64,000 bases of DNA from Patella vulgata (GCF_932274485.2 NC_065882.2:72639431-72703430), one strand, 5' to 3'. Shown: positions 43,801-55,686, numbered from the stretch's first letter. The notes: generated by a model not told the origin, from the letters alone. Numbers and translations are program-made.

Positions 43801-45175
43801 CTGCGGAAGTCAATTCCTTAAAAGGTTAATAACAAATTCTACTCTAACATATACGATCGTAAGCCACTTAAAGGGGACATGAATACCCGTGTGTTAATGA
43901 TAAGTGAAAAAGAAACACGTATATATAAAGTGTGAATAGTAATAATATGTCCATGTATATTTCACATGTGGATGTGTCATGAACAGTACAAATATATTTA
44001 TAATTATCAACTATATCAATAAATGATTTATCTTGTATTTCTGTTGGACTGTTCTATTATTTACCAAAGGTAACAGCATCTCATTATAGTGTGTACCTAA
44101 CAATAAATATTGTTGTTTTAAGGTATCAAAGATATGAGTGTCTAATCTTTGGGAGATGGTTATTGAGTGGTCAGTGCCCGCATAACCTTTAATCAAGCAA
44201 GCCGGCTTGCTCCGGTGCTCTGAAGCAGAATGACATCGTTAAACTTAAAGTTGCAATTTCATATTTTTAAGTTATATTTTTAAAATTTATTAAAATAAAG
44301 CCTTAAAATAGATGGTATCTATAAATTGTCCTACCTTGTTAAAGAATAATCCTATTAATCCTATAATTCACTATTGCCAGTTGAGAAATTGGCAAATATA
44401 TCATTTTCAACTTCAAATTCAAACGTTTGAAGATAGCTATTCCATGGGGGGGGGGGGGGAATAGAAAAATAAGGGAGGTAATTGTGTTATTATTTTCGGG
44501 GTCAAAGGATTTTTAAATGGGAGAATAAAACCTATGATCGTATAATAGTGAGTTGACAACCTATTGAGCAAAAGACATAGAAATAATTATGTTTTGACTT
44601 TCTTAGAAAATATGAAATTATCGCTTTAAGAAATCTGAACCCATGCAGATTGGTTGAATAAAAAAATGAATCCAATACGCATGGGAAGTAAAACATAAAA
44701 AACCCATTGAATACCCCATAGTTTATGGCCAATCAGTGAATATCGTGCTGAATGAATAATATTTACGATGGTAAAAATCAAGTATCCATCAACCTGCAAC
44801 AAGATATTACATTAACCGGATATGAATGAGAATCATGCATGCTTAATTGATTGATATTATTCCAGAGTTCTTCCTTCAAATAAAAATCAAACTCCGGATC
44901 GATTTACCTCTAACAGAAAGTAAACAAATCTCTCCATGGGGAAAATTTGTCCAAATCAATTATAGAGTTCCTGGAACATTCTGTACCCGGTTCAGTTTTT
45001 TTTTTTATTTAATGATGTCTAAGTTTGACGATCAATATTTCTATTTACAGGGAGGTGGATTTTTTTTTATTCTAAAATATTTTATTTGTTACTTAACCAC
45101 GGTGACCAGAAGAATAAATATTTAATGTAGAAACATTTACAATCTAAAAGGTGACGTAATAGTTAATTCTCTTGC
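43801..45175. other. AT-rich non-coding DNA
   Basis: Only a G run (44446-44458) and a perfect 14-bp palindrome GCAAGCCGGCTTGC (44198) stand out. No gene was recognised. Confidence 0.5.
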
Positions 45176-45230
45176 CTATCCCCGTCTTCATAAGCTCAAT
45201 AGGACGTTAAACCCCATTTCATTTCTCTTG
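45176..45230 (+). mobile_element. SINE-2 3' scrap
   Basis: CCCCGTCTTCATAAGCTC, then AGGACGTTAAACCCCATTTC and a short tail. Confidence 0.78.
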
Positions 45231-45829
45231 TTTTTCTGGGATTATCTTGATGTGAAAGAGAAGGAGGTCAGTGACCGCAGGATTAAATAACTTGGTTCCT
45301 ATGGTGTGTGGGTGTGTGATGGTGTGTGTGTGTGAGTTCATTCCGGAAAAAGTTCATTCTGAGATATGTAGGTGTGCTTAACTGTCGACAAGAGTACAAT
45401 GAGGTGTAGTTTCATTAATAAATTAAACATTATATTTATTTATAACTCTTTGAAATAATTTATTGGATTAACCTACTTCCAGTTCGCTCTTGACCAAATT
45501 ATGGAAGTGTTTCTCCTTTAACCAATTGAAATATGTATTTTTATATGGCACTCATATTAAGAGACAGTGATTTAAAAAAAAAACACTAAGAGAAGCTCAG
45601 TTTATTTAAACAAAAATAGATATTTATTTATTAAAGTCTGTGAACGCTATTTTTGGGATTTACACAGATATGACGAATTGAAAATTTGTCAACATTCGCC
45701 TTCTTTGAAGACAATATAAATAACAAATATGATATCGTCGAAAACCAGCGCCATCTGTGATCTTTGCTACAATCTTCTTGCGGGCCTCGTTTTAATCCGA
45801 TAGAATCCCAACCGGGGGATTAACTACCC
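45231..45829. other. Non-coding DNA with GT microsatellite
   Basis: GT-rich repeat at 45300-45335. The remainder is AT-rich and unassigned. Confidence 0.5.
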
Positions 45830-45925
45830 TAGATATTTTGATTTAATTTTCTTTATTAAATGTTGAATTATACATTTTAGTATATTTTGACGTGGATTAA
45901 GTCGTGGGCAGATTGATATGACGGG
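45830..45925. repeat. Interspersed repeat R4, copy 1
   Basis: TTATTAAATGTTGAATTATA, TAGTATATTTTGACGTGGAT and TAAGTCGTGGGCAGATTGAT match copies at 46799-46870 and 57530-57605. The family is not one I recognise. Confidence 0.65.
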
Positions 45926-46226
45926 AATTTTGACCTGGCTGCGGCTCTAGGGTCTACTTTTATTTCGAATTCCAACTGTCAATTAGGGTTCTTTTACGTG
46001 TACGGTACATGAAGCTTTTCGTTTCATCCCACTAGACAATGTCCTTCCCAGGCTTCCTGTCATTCAACACACACAATCGGAACCCGCTCTCGAAAATCAG
46101 TGTGCGATGAGGGAAATTTTGCCCAACTGCCAAGGGATCTTTTACGTGCACAAAAATGTGCTCACGGGACCTTTGTTTTTTTGTCCAATCCGAAAGACTA
46201 AATGTCTCGTCACAGAGACTTTAGAG
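45926..46226 (-). mobile_element. Two SINE-2 fragments in reverse
   Basis: The first (45926-46060) has TTTCGAATTCCAACTGTCAA and TTCTTTTACGTGTACG. The second (46105-46215) has GATGAGGGAAATTTTGCCC joined directly to AACTGCCAAGGGATCTTTTA, then GTGCACAAAAATGTG, so about 35 bp of the body is deleted there. Confidence 0.8.
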
Positions 46227-46513
46227 TATCCCACGTCTAATAAGAGAACGATTTTCTACTTTAAAGGTATCCTGCGTCTAATAAGAGAACGGTTTTCTAC
46301 TTTAAAGGTATCCCACGTCTAATAAGAGAACGGTTTTCTACTTTAAAGGTATCCCACGTCTAATAAGAGAATGGTTTTCTACTTTAAAGGTATCCCACGT
46401 CTAATAAGAGAACGGTTTTCTACTTTAAAGGTATCCCAAGCCTAATGAGAGAAATATTTTCTACTCTTAAGGTGCCCCACGTCTAACAACAGAAACATAT
46501 TCTACTCTTAAGA
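46227..46513. repeat. 41-bp minisatellite
   Basis: Seven units begin TATCCCACGTCTAATAAGAG and continue AACGGTTTTCTACTTTAAAG. They start at 46227, 46268, 46309, 46350, 46391, 46432 and 46473, with the last two more diverged. A single related unit stands alone at 46890. Confidence 0.93.
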
Positions 46514-46985
46514 AAAACTTTGACTTCTTCCATTCCTTACTTGAAGTTATCAACCCAATACTCTGGGTTTCATATAATAGACGCTAGATATGTACTCAGA
46601 TCGAATTTTGAAAAAAAGGCATATCAATTATGTTTGGGTGCAACAACATTACATAGCGAGCAGCATAGATCACTGAAATTCCACTTCACGATATCTTTGT
46701 GCATAGTGAATGGGTTTTGGACCGATATTCCTATTAGGGGTTCATATTTCACAATATTGCAAGGGATTCATACTGCTCTAAAAAACGCAATGAGACTTTT
46801 GATGTTAAATAATTAATTTGAGTATATTTTAGCATGGATTAAGCCGTAGACATGCTGATATTTTCCGACAAAAAAGGCCGCATAGGGGCTTTAATGTATC
46901 CCACGTCTAATAAGAGAAAGAGATTCAACTCGTCAGAAAAAGAAACACTTTCATTCCTTACTTGAAGTTATCAACCCAATACTTG
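46514..46985. repeat. Duplicated flank of the 41-bp array, with R4 copy 2
   Basis: CATTCCTTACTTGAAGTTAT plus CAACCCAATACT follows the array at 46529 and recurs at 46954 after a single array-type unit (46890). Between them lies R4 copy 2 (TTGAGTATATTTTAGCATGG, ATTAAGCCGTAGACATGCTG). The single-unit version may show the ancestral state before the 41-bp unit expanded. A 98-codon frame here is not recognised. Confidence 0.65.
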
Positions 46986-47290
46986 AACTCAGACTACTTG
47001 TTCTTCTCTGGAAACTTGAAACAATTCAACGCTTAAATTAAATTCCGTATTCATGCAACGAGACTCTAGATACGATCTTATAACACGATGGAGTACCATA
47101 GACAACAAATTCAAATAAAAATTTAAGAATATTGGACTTCAATTTATACTACTGGCCCATTTAAGTCAAACCTGTATTTTATTACGTTTCTAAAAATACA
47201 AAACCTATCGTGATAGGATAATATATATTATCTTGAAGTGTTAGCAATATAAGCCATTTAAAGACAACGAAAGTGTCCTAAAATGGATTT
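46986..47290. other. AT-rich spacer, nothing recognised
   Basis: No recognised feature. Confidence 0.45.
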
Positions 47291-47556
47291 CAGGAAAAAA
47301 AGGATTAAGGAAGGCATAATATGTTTCTAAAAATACCATCTTTTCCGCCAACTTTATTTTCTGAAGTTTGTATTCACTTTTCTTTTGATACGTGTTTGTG
47401 AGGTTTGGGAAGTCAATATTATCAGAAAAAAAAGGATTAAGGAAGCATAATATGTTTCTAAAAATACCATCTTTTCGGCCACCTTTATTTTCTGAAGTTT
47501 GTATTCCTTTTTCTTTTGATACGTGTTTTTGAGGTTTGGGAAGTCAATGTTATCAG
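47291..47556. repeat. Young tandem duplication, 132-bp unit x2
   Basis: Two near-identical units carry AGGATTAAGGAAG, ATAATATGTTTCTAAAAATA, CCATCTTTTCCGCCAACTTT and TTGATACGTGTTTGTGAGG, at an offset of 132 bp. Confidence 0.92.
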
Positions 47557-47935
47557 AAATAGAAAAATGATAATATTTTATTTCAAGTTCAGGGAAGTTC
47601 TAAAATGGTTTTTAAATAATATAAAGAATCAAAAGCGTATCAAAGTTCCACTATTTAATAGCAGCCCATCCTCGTTGATCTTCTCAGAGTTCTCCGGTTT
47701 TCTACCACTGGAAAAAACACATACGCCCGGATTGGGTGAAACAGCAAGGTCTAAACTCTGTGCACATTTTTGAGCAATTATGCATTTGGAATTTGAGGAA
47801 GATTACGAGAAATCTTGTTATTCGGATGAGACTCTAAACGCCGAGATACAACGAGTACATATTGACGTATATTTAAAGGAGCTCTTGATAATTGGAAATC
47901 GAAGCAGAGTGAATGGAAACGCAGAGCATACATGA

Positions 47936-48165
47936 AAATGAAATGAAATGGGGTTTAACATCGAACTGTTCTGCTCCGACTGGGCTAATAAAGTGTGCTA
48001 TAAGGACAGCGGCACTATGGCCTGCTGTTATTTCGAATTCCATCTGTCAATGGATCTTTTACGTGCACGCTAATATGTAGCCATGATCTCGTTTGTTCGT
48101 TCCATCTGAACGACTATACAGTATCCCTTGCGAACCGTCCGCCCTGCACCACTGTGCCATAGCAA
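47936..48165 (-). mobile_element. SINE-2 copy
   Basis: Reverse copy: AATGAAATGAAATGGGGTTT, TGTTCTGCTCCGACTGGGC, TTTCGAATTCCATCTGTCAA, CGTGCACGCTAATATG and the CCGTCCGCCCTGCACCACTG block. Confidence 0.88.
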
Positions 48166-48282
48166 AATTCGCCAAGCTGATATTACACTCATAACATTGA
48201 TCATACGTTGCTCTCAAAATCCTCGAAGCGTGGTGTTGGCGCGACTGTGTCATGTTAGATTCCCTCTATATGTCTGGAAAAG

Positions 48283-48626
48283 GCAGTGGATCAGTTAGTA
48301 AGGTGCTAGATCGCTAAGTAGGAGGTCTTGGGCTCGAACCTGATGTTGGCCAAGAAAGTTTCTCAGATTTTTCCGGTACGGTGTTCCCTTTTCAGTGGTG
48401 AATGTCTAGTGTTCGGACGGGACCAAAAACCGAGGACTGTGTACACATTGGAGTGTACGTAAAAGAACGCTTGGCAGTTGGAATTTCATATAAGAGTGGC
48501 CGTAGCGCCACTATCCGGTCAAATGTTTTCCTTCGTGGCATATTGTACGACATACGCCCGTCTTTGTTAGCCCAGTCGTTGCAGAAGTGTAGGACGTTAA
48601 ATCCAAACGCATTCCATTTCATTTCT
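48283..48626 (+). mobile_element. SINE-2 copy, near complete
   Basis: The head GGATCAGTTAGTAAGGTGC with GGGCTCGAACC as box B, then CCAAGAAAGTTTCTCAGATT, GAGGACTGTGTACACATTGG, GGCAGTTGGAATTTCATATA and GTAGGACGTTAAATCCAAAC, with a degraded tail. It is opposite in orientation to the neighbouring copy at 47936. Confidence 0.88.
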
Positions 48627-49679
48627 GACAAAGATACCTGTGTAACGCTAAATTTCGTAAGTTATTATGATCAATCTTTAGAAATACCTTTGGATTAATT
48701 TCGCCAACATAAATACTGATTTGTAAAACACATATTGATTTAAGAACTAAGAGTAATGTCGAATTACGACAATAAAATGAAAAACTAAGAATCAAGGACC
48801 ATGAATTAAGAACTAAGAGTTAAGGACACTGAATAAAGAGCTGTTTTGGACTTCCGTAATTATTTCCATGTGGTTAAAAGGGCAAGTCTTCCTACTCGCA
48901 TTCTGAAGAAATCAGGACTATGAATTAATAGCTAAGAATCACTGACTAAAGCGCTTTTCGGTCTTCCACAAACAATTTCACGAATAGTTTGATATATATA
49001 AATAATCCACATGTCCAGATGTGGTCTTTACTGCGAGGTTTCTTGTCTTGATCGTTTACAGCTAAAATGAATTCATCGCAGTTAGAATTGTATTAAACAG
49101 AAAACAAAGATGATTTGATAGCAGGAGACATAGTTCAGGGCACGGTCAATTGTTCAAGATCAGCGGATAATAATTTAGATTCTTTGGATAATAATTTATC
49201 TTTCTCATAGCTCAATCGTGCTGTTATTGTTCACTGGATAATAAACCTTGATCCCCATATCTAAACAAATCAGTGTTGTACTGTTTGTTTTGGTTTATTG
49301 TAGGTCGTGCTCTTATTGTCCAGTATCGTAATGTAATAAAACAAACCAAAAACAGACCAACCAACCAATCTGTATGCCTCTCTTCTCGCGGCATTTAATT
49401 TAGAGGATGACAGGCATGTATATAAATAGCTACTTATACTTATCTAGATTCATGGACAGGATGTTAATGGTCATTATAAGCAATACACCATCCCCCAGGT
49501 CTCGTCTGCTACCACATAATTATAGTATTTTAACAAAGACACACAGTCAGCAAAACAAATTGGATCAAATCTCTGCTTTATTTGGCACCACAAGACGAGC
49601 ACTTGGTGTAGCAGGGTCTGGGGCCACGGGCCGTTAAGGATAATTGGAATATCCAATACATTTATATTACAATAGTACG
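48627..49679. other. AT-rich non-coding DNA
   Basis: A weak repeated motif ((A/G)AACTAAGA(A/G)T(A/C)A) recurs between 48740 and 48945. No gene was recognised. CAAACCAAAAACAGACCAAC and TGTTTTGGTTTATTG around 49285-49355 form a weak inverted pair. Confidence 0.45.
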
Positions 49680-50020
49680 TTAACGATTTAGATAAAGGGT
49701 TGGTCGTTCTTGACCAAATAGTTCAAACATAGGTAGTGATAATTATATTGAAAGTTCCATTCAAATTACTTTATTTTGAGCGAAGGTGTGAGTGTTTGAA
49801 TTTTTGACAAGAGCTAGCGTAGATTGTGTATTATTGTAGGAGCGGTCTCGGTTATCCAGTTTATCGTCACGTGTTTAAATTTAAATCTCGGACATCCGAT
49901 GTTCTAGGGAGTTTGTTATGTGCTTGTCACGTGAATAAATGTCTAAATAGTAGTTTTTACAACATCTGAAGTCAAAAGAAAGACCTGCAAAAGCTAGATT
50001 TACCTCTTACATATTACATC
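49680..50020. mobile_element. TTAA MITE family, copy 1 (decayed ends)
   Basis: It starts TTAAC then GATTTAGATAAAGGGTTGGT; compared with 58866 the GATGCATTATGTAA end has been lost. It shares AATAAATGTCTAAATAGTAG, ACATCTGAAGTCAAAAGAAA and GCTAGATTTACCTCTTACAT with the other two copies. The right end has lost the TTAA. Confidence 0.82.
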
Positions 50021-50897
50021 GTGATTGTTGCTTGCACCAAACGGTGTTGAACCCGGCATGTGTTCTCTTCTTCTCTTATTGTGTACATTTGAAGAAGAGT
50101 CCAGGGGAAGAACGATCTAAGTCACCATTTCTGTCTTTTCAAATAAAAGGCAAAACAGACTATTGGACGAGAATGCTTGACGCGAAAAAATAACAACGAG
50201 TGGGTTTAATTACAACTTCAAAATGATGTTTAATACAAATCATAATTACCAGTACAACAACTGACTTCCACTTTTCAGCCAAATTAAGGTCAAATAAATA
50301 CGATGGACTTGTATTTGTCCGGGAGGCCATTTCAGAAGCCCGGACGTTGGTTCAATGTGACTCCGATTGTTTTTACCTGAAATTGATTGTTCCACAGAAG
50401 GCTTATACAATTTGCTACCAGATGGCACCATTAACCGGGGTTCGTTGAAAAAGTGACTCTTCATTTGGGTTCTCACCGGAATCAACCATTCATGGTCGAA
50501 ATCAGCCGTTCATGACCGCAACTTGACGAATCTTGTTTTTAACCACGGCGATTGTTCTAAATTTGTTTTAGGGTTGGGGGGGGGGGCGGAGCATCGTTTT
50601 TAAGCCGACCCGACCAAAAACAAGATAGGCAGAAAGCGAGGGTTTTAAAGGCCCACCTTTGCGTTTAGGCAGCAACGTTAGACTGGTTTAACGATCGCAA
50701 GCGTTTTAAACCAGTTTAACGCCTAGTGTAGTATTCAGCTACAGTAACTTGCTCATAGTGTACGGAGGGCAATTATAACACGCGCTTGTGGCATTTTGTT
50801 ATTAACGCCAAGTACGGCATTTCCATTTCTTAATTAAAGCCGAAATGATTTATATTTCGTTTTTTGCATTGTGAAAATTAATTTGATAGCAACAAAC
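50021..50897. other. Non-coding DNA with a hairpin
   Basis: ACTGGTTTAA (50691) and TTTAAACCAGT (50712) form a 10-bp stem. A G run lies at about 50574. No gene was recognised. Confidence 0.45.
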
Positions 50898-51055
50898 TGA
50901 AATGAAATGGGTTTAACGTCCTACTTGTATCCACTAATTGGGCTAGTAACGATGGGCATGCGCCACGAGGGACGTTTTGCGCGGACAGTGTGTTCCGCCT
51001 GCTTTTTATCGAATTGCAACTGTTACGGTTTCTTTTATGTCTACAGTAACAAATA
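50898..51055 (-). mobile_element. SINE-2 fragment
   Basis: Reverse copy with AACTGAAATGAAATGGGTTT, AACGTCCTACTTGT, GATGGGCATGCGCCACGAGG and TATCGAATTGCAACTGTTAC. Confidence 0.8.
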
Positions 51056-51140
51056 CTCGGATGTAGCTAGTACTTATACAAATAATTTAACAGCTGATCA
51101 TGCATAAAATATAAAACATATGAAACGGATTGATTTCGGG

Positions 51141-51480
51141 TTCTCTGAAACATTTAACAATTGAAAATTAAGTCACATTTCTAAAAATTTGTAATATTTA
51201 ATTCCCAACAGCGGAAGTTGAGCACCGGCTTGACGTCTGCTTTAACTTCACTCTAACGTTTAACAATTGAAAACTAGGTCACATCTCTAAACTTTGTAAT
51301 ATTAATTCCCAACAGAGGAAATTGATCGTCGGATTGACGTCTGCTTTAACTTCTCTGAAACGTTTAACAATTGAGAATTAGGTCACCTTGCTATTTACCA
51401 TAGTATTAATTTGCCAGAAATAATTTCTTAAATTTGTATTATTAATTCCCAAACACAGGAAGTAGAGCATCGATTATCCA
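51141..51480. repeat. Three-copy tandem repeat, about 105 bp
   Basis: TTTAACAATTGAAAA(T/C)TA(A/G)G occurs at 51153, 51259 and 51363. Each is followed by GTCAC(A/C)T, AATTCCCAACAG(C/A)GGAA and TTGACGTCTGCTTTAACTTC, with the third copy diverged at its end. Confidence 0.88.
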
Positions 51481-52107
51481 TCATCCATCATATTTATGAC
51501 TTAAAGGCATCGGTAAAATAATAAACTAGATTATCCAGCTTTTTACTCTAATCCCTTGAATGAGACGAGCACTTCGTGAATTGCTTTCCCACTTACGAAC
51601 AATCTGAATAGGTTTCCGGATGTAACATTGACCCACATTTAAGACTGTTAATTCAGACCACATGCGTCATCAGACGACAGTTTTTACGCAAGAGTAGTTA
51701 CCATTTGTGGGAATAATTTTCTTTACAAATATCAATTTCGATATTACTTAAGGTAATTTAAGTAAAGTGTAGAATATAAAGAAACCTGAAAAATAGTTCG
51801 GGTTGAATAACTAAAATCCTTTAAATTTCGTCCGTGTGGACTATCTACAGTTTTTAGGCTTAGAATTTGCTGTAAACCTGTCTTGAAATCTATTCAGTCT
51901 GTCTGAAGAACCGCCGATATCCACACGAATTATGTCCAGTCGGTCCTATTCAGCAGAGAAAACAGACTTCTATAACTGACCAATCAAATGCCTCTAAAAT
52001 GAAGACATTTCATGTTCGCCATATTAGAAGAAAATGGTTGACCTCCAATTACCAGGTCTCGTATATACTATGCACATGATTGTGACAATGTCGAAATGAT
52101 TTGGTTA
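51481..52107. other. Unassigned non-coding DNA
   Basis: No recognised feature. Confidence 0.45.
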
Positions 52108-52442
52108 TGTGTGGAAGCCATGGTAGCTCAATGAAGTCTCCGTTTCGATCCCGCAGTTGACCGCGTGAATACCTCAGGATTCTTCATTGTGGTTTCAGGT
52201 TTCCCGTGGGCAGTGTTAACCGTTACAGGTCCGAAGGCCTAGCAAGGAATAGCGCTCAATCATTCGGGTGTGATGCAAAACTGAGGTCCCGAGTACACGT
52301 TAGCGTGCACGCATACGAACTCTTGGCTATTGGAATTCGGTGAAGAGTAGGCGAAAACTCCATTGTCTAGGATACGATTTCTTCCACAGTACACTGCATG
52401 ACACATGGTGTATGAAAGTAGGACGTTAAACCCCATTTCATT
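52108..52442 (+). mobile_element. SINE-2 copy, diverged
   Basis: The head (GGAAGCCATGGTAGCTCAAT, GTTTCGATCCCGCAG), GAGGTCCCGAGTACACGTTA, GCGTGCACGCATACGAACTC, GCTATTGGAATTCGGTGAAG and AGTAGGACGTTAAACCCCAT are present. It is one of the older copies by divergence. Confidence 0.83.
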
Positions 52443-52719
52443 GGGAATGTAGGGCTCACTGATCTGTAAAGCTTCTAAGAATCCACCTTCTTGTCACTCG
52501 ATGCAATTTACCAGTTTTTCATCAGATGTGACAGGATGTTAATTAGGACAAGCTATTTGCCCACGAGATAAATTATCTGGCATATGTATAATTTAACAAC
52601 CTCAAAGAGTATGGCTTCCCGTTGACCGTTTAACCCGATTGAAGACTTTCCGATTGAAGAGTACAATGGCTGTTTGTTAGCACCGAGAACTCCCCAGATT
52701 AATTATCCTAACTGTCGCT

Positions 52720-52930
52720 TAGCCGGTATGGAACCACGGTGCTACACTGGCTCACTATTCAGAGGATCTCGTTTACGATACCACCAAATAGTCCTGTGTC
52801 AGTGGTGCGGAACGGAGGGCCTAGCAAGGTACCGAGCTCTAGCAGTTGGGAAGGGACGCAAATATGAGGCCCCGGTACCTAAAGAATGACGATGCCCGGC
52901 CAAAATGTCTATCATGCCACACTCCATTAC
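52720..52930 (+). mobile_element. SINE-2 relative, strongly decayed
   Basis: GGAACCACGGTGCTACACTG, GTGTCAGTGGTGCGGAACGG, AGGGCCTAGCAAGG and GGCCAAAATGTCTATCATGC follow SINE-2 order with large gaps. Confidence 0.6.
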
Positions 52931-53876
52931 CTCGTCTTTATACGCCAGTTTGTGACGAGATGTTCAAACAGAGTTGTCTTTCTTTGATTACATGCGGAAG
53001 CTCGAACAGTTTATATAACCCTCACATCTTTTGTGTTAACTGGATGTCTCAAATAAGAGGTATCGGGTATTCATGAGCGAGCAAACATACAAAACCTATC
53101 AATACTTATAGCCAAATAAAATAATAACTTTGGCTGTTGTAAAATATCACCATCTCATTCTAGGGCGTTAGGCCATTAAAAGAATCTCGTATTACAATTC
53201 AGTGAGTAAGAGACTACCAGCTCGTTAACTATGGGTCTTTGTTTCCCTCCCAGGTTTGGCCGTAAAAAGTTCATTGGTATTTAAATGTAAATATTTATAC
53301 ATTTTGTGATAGACTGTGCTATATTTTTTTTTTATAGTCGTTTATCATATCTGTTTGGTATTTATTTAATTTTATATATTTATTTAATTATATGCCATTT
53401 GTTTTGGTTTTTTTTTAATTTTGTAAATTTATTTTTATGACATTGTGATATATTTTAGTCTGTCTCAAATCACTCATCATGTTTGGCGGAATATAGTCAA
53501 GTTGGCGCTGAGTGTCAGTCATTCATTCATTTTGTGGAATATATTCCGGTTGGTGCTGAAGTGCCATGAAACACCAGTCATTCGTTCATCCTTTTCGCAG
53601 AATATAGCCCGGTTGGCATTGACGTGCCATTAAACATCATTTATTCATGCAGCCTCCGTTGGGTCTATTTAATAGCGCCCATTAAATATACACATATGTT
53701 AGCACATCGACAAATTGTGTATAATCATATTGTAACCTGGGGCACCCGACTTGATAACACGTTTAGTGCTCTTGTCTCGACTTGAGACCAATTGAAGCTT
53801 CCTTCATTTGGCGAGGGGAGTAATCCAGGGATAGATTACTGAGGAAAGTAAAAAACAGGAAACCTAAAGAGTCTCT
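52931..53876. other. AT-rich DNA with a degenerate repeat of about 60 bp
   Basis: Between 53470 and 53645, units carry GGAATATA(G/T)(T/C)C(A/C)(A/G)GTTGG and TGCCAT(G/T)AAACA(C/T)CA, with ATTCATTCAT. They may be decayed copies of a SINE 3' tail. Confidence 0.5.
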
Positions 53877-53879
53877 TTA

Positions 53880-54158
53880 CCGTTCTAAGACTTCAATTAT
53901 GGCTGAATAATAGAGATACCCAAGAAAGGCTACCAAGATGTTAATGAAGATGTTATTAAACCAGGTCTGTACTGTCCAAGGTTGATAAACATCACAGCTT
54001 GACAAAAGTTCAATCAGGTTGAAACTCAGGGTTTTCGATGACCAAAGACAGGATTGGTTGGGTTGTATATAGTTTGGGTTGTATTCGTTTTTAGAATAAC
54101 CTACTTCTTTTCTAACTTTTTGAACTTGGCAATAATCACAGCTATTTATATGGCACAC
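53880..54158 (-). CDS. Unrecognised open frame with one membrane segment
   Basis: A 93-codon minus-strand frame from ATG to stop encodes a hydrophobic segment near its C-terminus (INILVAFLGYLYYSAIIEVL, about residues 71-90) after a polar region with aromatic residues (VYQPWTVQTWFNN). It has no homologue I recognise. It begins immediately beyond the MITE at 54166. It could be the last exon of a membrane protein, but no acceptor, partner exon or nearby polyadenylation signal is convincing, and chance is possible. Confidence 0.15.
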
Positions 54159-54165
54159 GTTAAAT

Positions 54166-54380
54166 CAGGCCCGTAGCTAGCGCGATGGGGGGGGGAGCAA
54201 GGGGGGCAGCTGCCTTCCCTGAAAACAATAGGCGCACCGAATGGTGCCTTTGTCCATTGGAGAAAGAATCCCCCCCCCCTCCAATGTGCGCCTTTGGAGC
54301 CTTTTCATTTGAACGCAAAACGAAGCCAACGTCCAATGTGTCCCTCTTGCCCCCCTCCCCACCCCGCTAGCTACGGGCCT
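54166..54380. mobile_element. MITE with hAT-like ends (215 bp)
   Basis: The ends share a 16-bp inverted repeat, AGGCCCGTAGCTAGCG. The interior has long G and C runs and a second inverted pair (AGGCGCACCGAATGG / CAATGTGCGCCT). CAGGCCCGTAGC resembles the CAGGGGCGTAGC ends of invertebrate hAT elements. The target duplication is unclear. Confidence 0.82.
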
Positions 54381-55152
54381 ATAAATGTCCCTCACAGACC
54401 GAAATCATCACAGCGTATTCCGACTTTAAAAGGAGATTCGTATTATGACAGGAATATTTACATGTGAAAAGTTTGAAGATGGAATCCGTCAAAACTGTGT
54501 ACAGAACTATCCTGTAACACGTTCAGTCTCTACAAAATTATTGAATCTACCAATTATCCCTAGTAGTATATTTTATATAGTTGTGTCATATGTGTGAAAT
54601 CTACGACCATTTTACAATTGAGAAATTATTTTGTATGTGAAGTGGCTTTATTTCACATTCAGCAAATCAATCGACAAAATTATCTCTTCCAGATTGCGGA
54701 AGACGGCGATTATAAATTCTTTTTTTTTTACTTAGAACTAAAATATTTCCTGAGAATTCAATTCGAGACACCGGAAAGATTTAACCAGCATTGGAAATTG
54801 GTGGAACTTTTAATGCGGCGACATATGTTCTGTTGGTTTTTATTTCTTCAATGGCATTCAAATTGATACATTTCGAATGCGATCGTTTTCTCGGATAAAA
54901 CTGATACGAAAGCGTATAATTCAATTTTTGGTTGGGTGAGAGATGAGAGATCGGGTTACTATGGGCTATTTTTTCAGTACACTCGAGGAGCAATGTTTTA
55001 TTTCACAAATAAACTGACATCAAAAAAAGCACAAATTGGACAGATTTGTCGGCTGTAGATTCCTTAAAACCAATGAATACATTTAAGCTGGCATTATATT
55101 ACCATAATACTTGGTTATTATTTACAATATAGACTCCATACAGCTCATAGCA
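54381..55152. other. AT-rich non-coding DNA
   Basis: A 90-codon + frame at 54594-54866 and a 70-codon - frame across it show no domain. Confidence 0.45.
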
Positions 55153-55331
55153 GATGGTGGTTTGATGGCCGAATGGTTAGCGCGTGCTTGTTGTATCATA
55201 AGGTCTGTCATTTAGTCAACTGGCGTGATTTCGTTTCCCCGGTTGTACGTAACAAGGAGTAGGGTCGTCTGTTCAACCTCTTGGTTTTTCTCCAGGTCCT
55301 CCGGTTTCCTCCCACTGCTAAAGACACCTAC
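55153..55331 (+). mobile_element. SINE-1, 3' truncated
   Basis: The head GATGGCCGAATGGTTAGCG, CGTGATTTCGTTTCCCCGG, AACAAGGAGTAGGGTCGTC and CTCCCACTGCTAAAGACACC are present. The copy stops there, 26 bp before the TTAA MITE. Confidence 0.87.
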
Positions 55332-55357
55332 AGGATCAACAACACGAGCAATACAAT

Positions 55358-55686
55358 TTAACGATGCATAATGTAAGATTTAGATATGGCGCTAGTTAAA
55401 AATAGATAATGAAAAACGAATATATTGAAGCTGTAGCGCAGATTGTTTATTATCGCTTGCAACAGTATTAAGCAATAGAGACTTAGCCTCGTTTGTCCAT
55501 TTTATCGTTATTTTTTTAACATCCTGCAGGCGGCCTAATCCATTGAAATCTCTGCCATCCGATAATCTGGAGTTAGTTATGAGCTTGTCAAGTTAATAAA
55601 TGCCTAAATAGTAGTTTAGATAACATTTGAAGCCAAAATCAATACATGTAATAGGCAGATTTAGCTCTTACATAATGCATCTTTAA
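55358..55686. mobile_element. TTAA MITE family, copy 2 (complete)
   Basis: TTAA (55358-55361) is followed by C-GATGCATAATGTAAGA. The right end, reversed, reads TTAA-A-GATGCATTATGTAAGA (TTAA at 55683-55686), so the inverted ends match at 15 of 16 positions. The 321-bp interior lacks coding capacity. A TTAA duplication points to a piggyBac- or Kolobok-type transposase. This copy defines the family's limits. Confidence 0.92.

Noticed and set aside
44198-44211. Perfect palindrome GCAAGCCGGCTTGC
   Set aside because: An isolated 14-bp palindrome in 64 kb is not remarkable and has no associated feature.
46520-46816. 98-codon plus-strand open frame
   Set aside because: It starts within duplicated flanks of the 41-bp array and shows no domain or splice pattern.
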